Of a DNA stretch of 10,849 bases, positions 7,021 to 10,849 are shown piece by piece. The notes below the pieces were generated by a model. The model had not been told where the DNA came from. It did no database searches and saw only the letters and a list, made by a program, of their open reading frames with translations. The translations under genes were made by a program, and so were the position numbers. Every line of letters begins with the position of its first letter. Positions within the stretch are counted from its first letter, which is position 1. Origin of the DNA: Methanobacteriota archaeon (GTDB lineage: Archaea > JACRDV01); contig JACRDV010000043.1 in assembly GCA_024860865.1 (NCBI GenBank), positions 1 through 10,849 on the forward strand, written 5' to 3'.

Positions 7021-7048
7021 TATTTGTTTAGTTTAACAAATATATTAA
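7021..7048 (-). promoter_or_regulatory. TATA box with overlapping perfect dyad, promoter of the aminopeptidase operon
   Basis: On the minus strand a TATA-like TTAATATATTT spans 7038-7048, giving a transcript start near 7015-7020. TATTTGTT (7021-7028) and AACAAATA (7035-7042) form a perfect 8-base inverted repeat with a 6-base spacer. It overlaps the edge of the TATA box and the presumed start site, the usual place for an archaeal repressor. The binding protein is unknown. Confidence 0.42.
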
Positions 7049-7101
7049 CTCTAACTTGTGCTTCTATTTTTGTGATTATGAATACCAAAAACAAATAAAC
7101 T

Positions 7102-7728
7102 CTAGAAATTGAAAAAGTGCAAGTCTTGTTTCAATAATGACAAGGGGCTATATTTGTTTTTAAAAAAGGTGTAAAGAGCTTCAGTTTGTTTTAAATCTTT
7201 CTTGCAATGTTCAATGATTTTGCTATATTTGCCCTGCTCATACCATAAAGGAATTAATTTATTTTCTCTTTTTTGTGAAAGCAAATTTCTCCTTCCTATA
7301 ATTTTCATCCAATCATTTAATGAAACATACTCTTTTTTAAACCCAAATTCATTCATAAATTCGTGCCCATTAAAAATATATCTCCATTGGAAAATGTCAA
7401 CTATATTTAAATCATAAGTTAAATTTATTGATCTATCAATTAATTCTAAAATTCTTCTTTGAAGGAACGGCATATCAAATCTTAGAATATTATACCCAAT
7501 GAATCTATATTCACAAACTTCTTTATGTTTAAAAACTAAAACCTTTCTCATAAACTTTTGTAAAATTGCTTTTTCATCATGTTCCCATTCTTTTAAGAAT
7601 TCGAATTCGCCATCTTTTAATAAGCCAATTAAAATTACTTTTGACCCGTGTAGATTAGGGTAAAGAGCGCCAATTTCTCCCTTTCCATAGGTCTCTATAT
7701 CAATATAATACTCTTCCACAGTTACCAA
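7102..7728 (-). CDS. Stand-alone DEDD-type 3'-5' exonuclease (RNase H-like fold)
   Basis: This 208-residue protein has the three exonuclease motifs of the DEDD superfamily: YIDIET (Asp10, Glu12), IGYNILRFDMPFL (Asn80, Asp85) and IIEHCKKDLKQT (Asp178). VDIFQWRY (Asp111) matches the segment between motifs II and III. It most resembles the predicted exonucleases related to the PolB proofreading domain, which occur as separate proteins in archaea. These would degrade DNA or RNA from 3' ends. At the place of the usual Tyr of motif III (Y-x3-D) there is His174, so it is neither plain DEDDy nor the H-x4-D of DEDDh. The start is TTG at 7728 or GTG at 7719; neither has a good ribosome-binding site. 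Minus-strand T-rich sequence follows the stop. Its own promoter suggests that it is separate from the peptidase operon. Confidence 0.78.
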   Translation of the reverse strand: MVTVEEYYIDIETYGKGEIGALYPNLHGSKVILIGLLKDGEFEFLKEWEHDEKAILQKFMRKVLVFKHKEVCEYRFIGYNILRFDMPFLQRRILELIDRSINLTYDLNIVDIFQWRYIFNGHEFMNEFGFKKEYVSLNDWMKIIGRRNLLSQKRENKLIPLWYEQGKYSKIIEHCKKDLKQTEALYTFFKNKYSPLSLLKQDLHFFNF

Positions 7729-7773
7729 CTAAAAAATAATTCTACTAAAACGCTCTGTTTTAAGAAATGGAGC

Positions 7774-7781
7774 TTATTTAA
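7774..7781 (-). promoter_or_regulatory. Putative TATA box for the exonuclease gene
   Basis: Minus-strand TTAAATAA is preceded by AAAAAACC, resembling a BRE. It would start transcription near 7752, some 25-30 bases before the start codon. Confidence 0.4.
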
Positions 7782-7861
7782 GGTTTTTTAACGGGGTGAG
7801 GGAGTATTCCGAAAGTATTAAATTAGAAAAAGGTTTGAACTTAGTTGGTTAAAAAATACTC

Positions 7862-7871
7862 TTATATATTT
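7862..7871 (+). promoter_or_regulatory. TATA box for the CWB2/PepSY gene
   Basis: TTATATATTT lies about 38 bases before the ATG at 7905, preceded by an A-rich stretch that could serve as BRE. The transcript would begin near 7890, leaving a short leader that includes GGGCGG as the likely ribosome-binding site. This is the clearest promoter in the window. Confidence 0.55.
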
Positions 7872-7904
7872 TTAAGCTGACTCTAATGTAGTCTGGGCGG
7901 TTTA

Positions 7905-9131
7905 ATGCGGCGGCTAATAGTTTTATGGTTGATATTGGTTATAGCAACTGCATCCAATTTAGTAGTTGCTCAGAAAATATCTAATACTGCTTATTTAGTG
8001 ACATCAGAAAATTTTCCTGACGCTTTAGTTGTTGGTGTGCTAGCAGCTAAAACTAACTCCTTAGTTTTTGTTACTCCATCTGGTACACTCGATAAAGATG
8101 TGCTAGACTTATTGACTAACCTTAGTATAACCAATGTTGTAATAGTAGGCGAAAAGCAAGCAATCTCATTTGCTGTCGAACAAACTTTGAAAAACAAAGG
8201 ATTTTCTGTTACAAGAGTTGGAGGAGTCGACCGCCAAGAAACCTCAGCAAAGCTCGCAAGTTTAGATAGCTTTGCTTCAACAATTATTTTAGTTGAGGGT
8301 GGGGATTATCCAGATCTCTGCGCAGCTACTGCTCTTGCTATAGTAAAGGATGCAAAAATTTTGCTTATCTATAAAGATCGCCTTGGCAACGCTACCATTG
8401 ATTTGATTAAAAAGTTCAAAGAACGCGCTCCACCTAAAGTTTATATTGTAGGAGGCCCTGAAGCAATTTCAGCTAATTTAGACAAACAAATCGAGCAATT
8501 AGTCTACTCTCCTCCTATCCGAATAAGCGGCAAGGATGCATTTGAAACAAGTTATGCGATTGCAAAAGAGGCTGCAACTGCATATATTAACAAGGCAATC
8601 AGAGCTCAACATGCATTTCTAGTTCCAATAGCAGATTTCACTCAGAGTTTAAATATTGTAAGTTATGCGAAAATAAAGCAGGCCTTGATTTTGCCCTCAG
8701 ATAGAGATAGTTTGCGTCCAGATACTGAAGCTGCGCTAAAGTCACTTAACATCACATTGGTCACTGAAATTGGAGATTTTGACACTAAAGTTGAAACTTC
8801 AATTTCTAAAACTGGAGCAAAAGTTGAATTAATTAGGGAGATTGGATTAATTGATGCCTCGCTTAAACTCCAGCGAAAAATACTGAGCGATTACTATCAG
8901 ATAAGAATTTCTATAGATGATGCGATTACATTTACTAAGGCTCATCCAGTATATGAAGGCAAAGCAATAACTGGTGTTAGATCAGTTAAGCTATTTTACC
9001 ATGAAGAGACGCCTTGTTGGAGAGTTATTGGAACTCTTGAAACTGAGCAAGGAACTACCAAGGGATTTGAGATTCTGGTTTATACAAGTGTTGGTACAAT
9101 TGTGCGCGCTCAGGAGATATATAACTGGTAA
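7905..9131 (+). CDS. Secreted cell-wall-binding repeat 2 (CWB2) protein with C-terminal PepSY-like domain
   Basis: A 408-residue exported protein. Residues 1-22 form a signal peptide (two Arg, a hydrophobic core, cleavage probably after VVA22). Three CWB2-type modules follow. The first (about 25-100) has TSENFPDALVVGVLAA and VVIVGEKQAIS. The second (about 104-200) has RVGGVDRQETSAKLA, VEGGDYPDLCAATALA and VYIVGGPEAIS. The third (about 206-300) is degenerate: RISGKDAFETSYAIA is clear but the later glycines are lost. CWB2 triplets anchor bacterial surface proteins to wall polymers; in archaea the ligand is unknown. Residues about 312-408 resemble a PepSY domain (ISIDDAITFTKA, then a strand-rich part ending TSVGTIVRAQ), often a peptidase inhibitor or chaperone module. 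Sequons stand at Asn72, Asn162 and Asn282. There is no C-terminal membrane anchor. ATG chosen: next to GGGCGG and right before the signal peptide. Confidence 0.85.
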   Translation: MRRLIVLWLILVIATASNLVVAQKISNTAYLVTSENFPDALVVGVLAAKTNSLVFVTPSGTLDKDVLDLLTNLSITNVVIVGEKQAISFAVEQTLKNKGFSVTRVGGVDRQETSAKLASLDSFASTIILVEGGDYPDLCAATALAIVKDAKILLIYKDRLGNATIDLIKKFKERAPPKVYIVGGPEAISANLDKQIEQLVYSPPIRISGKDAFETSYAIAKEAATAYINKAIRAQHAFLVPIADFTQSLNIVSYAKIKQALILPSDRDSLRPDTEAALKSLNITLVTEIGDFDTKVETSISKTGAKVELIREIGLIDASLKLQRKILSDYYQIRISIDDAITFTKAHPVYEGKAITGVRSVKLFYHEETPCWRVIGTLETEQGTTKGFEILVYTSVGTIVRAQEIYNW

Positions 9132-9240
9132 AAAAAGAGAAGCCGCATTTTTAAATTGTATTAAAAATACAAATTCTAATTTTATTCAAAAGTTTTAAGC
9201 TTGTTAAGTTGGCTAAAAAAATAAATTGTGCAAATTTCTG

Positions 9241-9296
9241 GTTTGAAAATCAAACTGTAAGATAATTAAATCGAGTTAAAAGTTACTTTTTAACTC
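9241..9296. repeat. Two hairpins between the CWB2 gene and the pilin gene
   Basis: GTTTGA-AAA-TCAAAC (9241-9255) and GAGTTAAAA-GTTACT-TTTTAACTC (stem 9273-9281 with 9288-9296) are perfect 6- and 9-base stems. They lie about 110-165 bases past the CWB2 stop and 100-150 bases before the pilin ATG. They could end the upstream transcript or protect its 3' end, or act as operators for the pilin. The rest of the 262-base gap shows nothing else I recognise. Confidence 0.4.
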
Positions 9297-9322
9297 ATTG
9301 TCCGACATACGTCTTAACCAAA

Positions 9323-9330
9323 TTTAAGTA
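9323..9330 (+). promoter_or_regulatory. Putative TATA box for the pilin gene
   Basis: TTTAAGTA, preceded by AACCAAA, would give a transcript start near 9350 and a leader of about 40 bases carrying GGGGTGAT. The same octamer lies before the DUF1015 gene. Confidence 0.35.
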
Positions 9331-9393
9331 TTGCAATTAGTCTAACAAATATTAGGTTATCAAGTAAAAGTAAATTTTTAATGGGGTGATTTG

Positions 9394-9570
9394 ATGAAAA
9401 TACTGAAGGACCAGAAAGGACAAGGTGCGCTTGAATACTTGCTAATGATTGCAGCTGCTCTAGCAATTGTTGCAATAGTTGCATGGTACTTAAGAGGCTA
9501 TGCTCAAAGAGGCGGGAACTTATCCACGCAAAAGCTAAATGCATCTCTTAGGAACATCTCAAGAATCTAA
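9394..9570 (+). CDS. Class III signal peptide-containing small pilin-like protein
   Basis: A 58-residue protein, too short for most gene finders. The N-terminus KDQKGQGALEYLLMIAAALA matches the class III signal peptide: a short basic leader, a Lys-Gly/Gln cleavage site, and Glu at +5 of the mature protein. An EppA-type prepilin peptidase should cut after Gly9, leaving Gln10 as first residue. A hydrophobic helix spans about 15-31. The mature protein is only 49 residues, and its exposed tail of about 27 residues carries three sequons (Asn42, Asn49, Asn54), suggesting dense N-glycosylation. The ATG at 9394 is preceded by GGGGTGAT, a near-ideal ribosome-binding site. It stands alone after the CWB2 gene, and no pilus assembly genes are visible. 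It may be a minor pilin, a fibre subunit, or part of a larger set encoded elsewhere. Confidence 0.88.
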   Translation: MKILKDQKGQGALEYLLMIAAALAIVAIVAWYLRGYAQRGGNLSTQKLNASLRNISRI

Positions 9571-9593
9571 AGCAAAATTTCAACATGCCATCA

Positions 9594-9847
9594 ATTTTAA
9601 AAAATTAATTTCGCTCATGTTAAGAAAGTTGTGGCTGAAGATTAAAAGTTTCAAAAAATGAAACAATTAAAAAACTGTTAAAGCAGAATTTTCTTCAGAT
9701 AGAATAAATTTCAGATAAGAACCCTATTTAAGAAAAATTTTAACTAAATTCACAAAATTAGTTAGCTTTTCTAAGAATTAGAGCTTTTAACTAATTGTAT
9801 TTCTCAGCCACAATCTTCGTTACAAGAGCGATTAATTTTTTAGAATT
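9594..9847. repeat. Imperfect long inverted repeat (arms 9594-9638 and 9804-9847)
   Basis: The left arm and the reverse complement of the right arm agree at 37 of 43 aligned bases, with one 2-base gap; the spacer is 165 bases. The longest exact blocks are TAAAAAATTAAT and TTGTGGCTGA. Read outward as protein, both arms look like gene ends: the left arm (plus strand) gives AHVKKVVAED-stop and the right arm (minus strand) ALVTKIVAEKYN-stop. Half of the differences in the shared codons fall at silent third positions. They may be two diverged copies of one gene's 3' end in opposite orientation, or a structured element. Confidence 0.55.
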
Positions 9848-9878
9848 TTATTTTTATCTACATTTCTCTATTCCACTT

Positions 9879-9945
9879 TAGAAATCTAAACTAGCTATTC
9901 TCCGCAAGCTTTGCTCCTTTTTAGCAGCATGTGTCAACTGAATGA
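9879..9945 (-). pseudogene. Relic of the 3' end of an aminotransferase gene
   Basis: Positions 9879-9907 are identical over 29 bases to 10666-10694, and 9913-9930 match 10709-10726 at 17 of 18. The relic lacks 9 bases (three codons) in between. Read on the minus strand it gives LTHAAKKEQSLRRIASLDF-stop, against FTYATKKERIEEALRRIASLDFYE in the intact gene at the right edge. Weak similarity extends to about 9945, then stops. There is no start and no rest of a gene. Identity ends sharply at 9879. Confidence 0.7.
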
Positions 9946-10181
9946 AAGCTTTACATGAAAATTTATTACTTATAATTTGTCCAATTGTCTTATGAGAAAA
10001 TTCTATATTTTTCCGATTTAAACTCAAGTAATTCGTTTTTAGTTTAACAGAGCTCAACTGCTTTTCTTTTCTAAAAATAGATCAATAAAAAGAATTGATA
10101 AAAGTAACCTTCACTTTTCGATAATTAGTTAACTTTATTGCGCTTTGCAGCTATTTCTTATTGGCTAATTACTGCCGGTTA

Positions 10182-10191
10182 TTTTTAAATA
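10182..10191 (+). promoter_or_regulatory. Putative TATA box for the winged-helix regulator
   Basis: TTTTTAAATA lies about 60 bases before the ATG at 10248, giving a transcript start near 10212 and a leader of about 35 bases that contains AAGGA. It is preceded by CCGGTTA. Confidence 0.4.
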
Positions 10192-10247
10192 TTTCATATT
10201 TGTTAATAGCACATTCACCGAAGAACGATGAAAAGAAGGAAAGAAAA

Positions 10248-10613
10248 ATGGAAAGAAGTTTAATTGAGACTTTTTTAGGAAAAACTCCAATCGTAAAAGT
10301 GCTAAACTTTTTGGCAATACATCAAGACTGGGACTACTCAAAGACTGAAATAGCTAGGCATTCAAATGTAGGATGGGCCACTTTGTTTAGGATTTGGTCA
10401 ACCCTGGAGGAGTTCCAGATAGTACAACCAACCCGAATGATCGGCAGAGCGCAATTATATAAACTAAATAAAGACTCGCCCGTAGTTAAGAGATTTATCG
10501 CTTTTGCTGATGAACTAGCTTTGTTCAACGCTGAAAGGATCATAGCAGAAGAAGCTGTGAAGGAAGAAATGAAAAAGCCGAAGGCTGAGAAAGTAGAAGC
10601 CGCACGTGCATAG
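10248..10613 (+). CDS. Small winged-helix DNA-binding protein
   Basis: This 121-residue putative transcription regulator is of a kind common in archaea. Residues 1-20 (SLIETFLGKTPIVKVLNFL) form the first helix, and 30-55 the helix-turn-helix (YSKTEIARHSNVGWATLFRI). The wing and the following strand are IVQPTRMIGRAQLYKLNKDS, ending at about residue 77. The rest is a helical, charged tail (EEAVKEEMKKPKAEKVEAARA) that may mediate dimerisation or be disordered. The frame is open back to a TTG at 10161, but the ATG at 10248 fits the family's MERSLxExFLG-type start and follows AAGGA. It lies between the aminotransferase relic and the intact aminotransferase end, convergent with the latter. Its targets are unknown; with only one HTH and no ligand domain it may be a local or autoregulator. 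Confidence 0.82.
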   Translation: MERSLIETFLGKTPIVKVLNFLAIHQDWDYSKTEIARHSNVGWATLFRIWSTLEEFQIVQPTRMIGRAQLYKLNKDSPVVKRFIAFADELALFNAERIIAEEAVKEEMKKPKAEKVEAARA

Positions 10614-10614
10614 A

Positions 10615-10637
10615 AACATTTATCATCCAAAAATGTT
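10615..10637. terminator. Hairpin between convergent genes (bidirectional terminator candidate)
   Basis: AACATTT (10615-10621) pairs with AAATGTT (10631-10637) around a 9-base loop, in the 27-base gap between the winged-helix stop and the aminotransferase stop. It could end both transcripts, although the flanking T-runs are short. Confidence 0.45.
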
Positions 10638-10640
10638 AGT

Positions 10641-10849
10641 TTAACTTCTTCCCTTTTTTGTTTCGTAGAAATCTAAACTAGCTATTCTCCGCAAAGCTTC
10701 TTCAATTCGCTCCTTTTTAGTAGCATACGTAAATCTTAGATAACCTTCGCCATTTTCTCCAAAGGCAGAACCGGCTGTACTAACAACTTTCACTTTCTCA
10801 AGTAACGACATTGCAATCTCGTTTGAAGGTTTTCCAAGCTTTGAAATAT
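10641..10849 (-). CDS. Class I/II pyridoxal-phosphate aminotransferase (C-terminal 69 residues, cut by window edge)
   Basis: The minus-strand frame enters at the right edge and ends with TAA at 10641-10643. It contains KVKVVSTAGSAFGENGEGYL followed by RFTYATKKERIEEALRRI. This is the standard C-terminus of aspartate-type (AspC/AAT-I) aminotransferases; the Arg after 'GYL' is the one that binds the substrate carboxylate. The upstream ISKLGKPSNEIAMSLLEK fits the small domain of the fold. The rest of the protein, including the PLP lysine, lies outside the window, so the amino-acid substrate cannot be named. A 29-base exact copy of part of this end lies about 790 bases away at 9879. Confidence 0.92.
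   Translation of the reverse strand, partial: ISKLGKPSNEIAMSLLEKVKVVSTAGSAFGENGEGYLRFTYATKKERIEEALRRIASLDFYETKKGRS

Larger units (their letters stand above)
9571..10247. other. 677 bases without an intact gene: relics and inverted repeats
   Basis: Very AT-rich DNA with stops in all frames; no open frame here has both a start with a ribosome-binding site and a recognisable product. It holds the inverted-repeat pair at 9594-9638/9804-9847, the aminotransferase 3'-end relic at 9879-9945, and small stems such as GTTTC/GAAAC (9648-9664) and TAACTAA/TTAGTTA (9741-9764). The right end holds the probable promoter of the winged-helix gene. I see no tRNA, CRISPR or transposase. It reads as a decaying region rather than one regulatory block. 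Confidence 0.6.

Noticed and set aside
9314-9544. 76-residue minus-strand open frame across the pilin gene
   Set aside because: It is antisense to the class III pilin, which has a strong ribosome-binding site and a clear motif; the minus frame has neither.
9942-9995. Short plus-strand frame starting at ATG 9942
   Set aside because: It has only 17 codons and overlaps the aminotransferase relic; nothing supports translation.
10161-10247. Upstream 29-residue extension of the winged-helix protein from a TTG
   Set aside because: It covers the likely promoter and leader, and has no conserved character; the ATG at 10248 has AAGGA and matches the family start.
9571-10247. CRISPR array, tRNA or transposon ends in the gene-free region
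   Set aside because: No regularly spaced direct repeats, no cloverleaf with a CCA-proximal stem, and no transposase; only single inverted pairs and gene-end relics.
10334-10630. 98-residue minus-strand open frame over the winged-helix gene
   Set aside because: It is a shadow of the regulator on the other strand; no family pattern.

Overview
The window reads as AT-rich chromosomal DNA of an archaeon. The evidence is: a tiny pilin with a class III (EppA-type) signal peptide; GGTGA/GGAGG ribosome-binding sites; TATA-like boxes about 25 bases before the inferred transcript starts; T-tract ends instead of classical hairpin terminators; a UPF0175/PIN-type toxin-antitoxin remnant; a cis-prenyltransferase ending in an RxG motif; and a TET-type M42 aminopeptidase. 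The sequence does not support a confident lineage. A non-halophilic euryarchaeote or a relative fits best.

Left part (1-3850). A TatD-family metal hydrolase runs off the left edge on the minus strand. Upstream of it lies an intact UPF0175 antitoxin-like gene, overlapped by 4 bases by what looks like only the C-terminal third of its PIN-like partner. A plus-strand DUF1015 protein converges with a minus-strand cis-prenyltransferase (uppS family, dolichol/polyprenyl carrier). Divergent from uppS is a 96-residue DUF4389 membrane protein that has a strong GGAGG site but no ATG, GTG or TTG start.

Middle (3854-7728). A tight minus-strand operon runs M29 aminopeptidase, then M42 aminopeptidase, then a creatininase-family amidohydrolase (gaps of 2 and 6 bases). 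All three are metal-dependent, so it looks like a peptide or amide breakdown module. Upstream, with its own promoter, is a stand-alone DEDD-type 3'-5' exonuclease.

Right part (7905-10849). This part faces the cell surface. A secreted protein with CWB2 repeats and a C-terminal PepSY-like domain has a clear TATA box and is followed by two hairpins. Next is a 58-residue class III pilin whose short tail carries three N-glycosylation sequons. Then come about 680 bases without a gene. They hold a 43-base imperfect inverted repeat that looks like two diverged 3' gene ends, and a 52-base relic of the 3' end of the aminotransferase at the right edge. A small winged-helix regulator lies between that relic and the intact aminotransferase end.

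Functional links are inferred. The cis-prenyltransferase makes the lipid type on which archaea build N-glycans, and the pilin and CWB2 protein carry sequons, but they are not in one operon. Several genes start with GTG or TTG.
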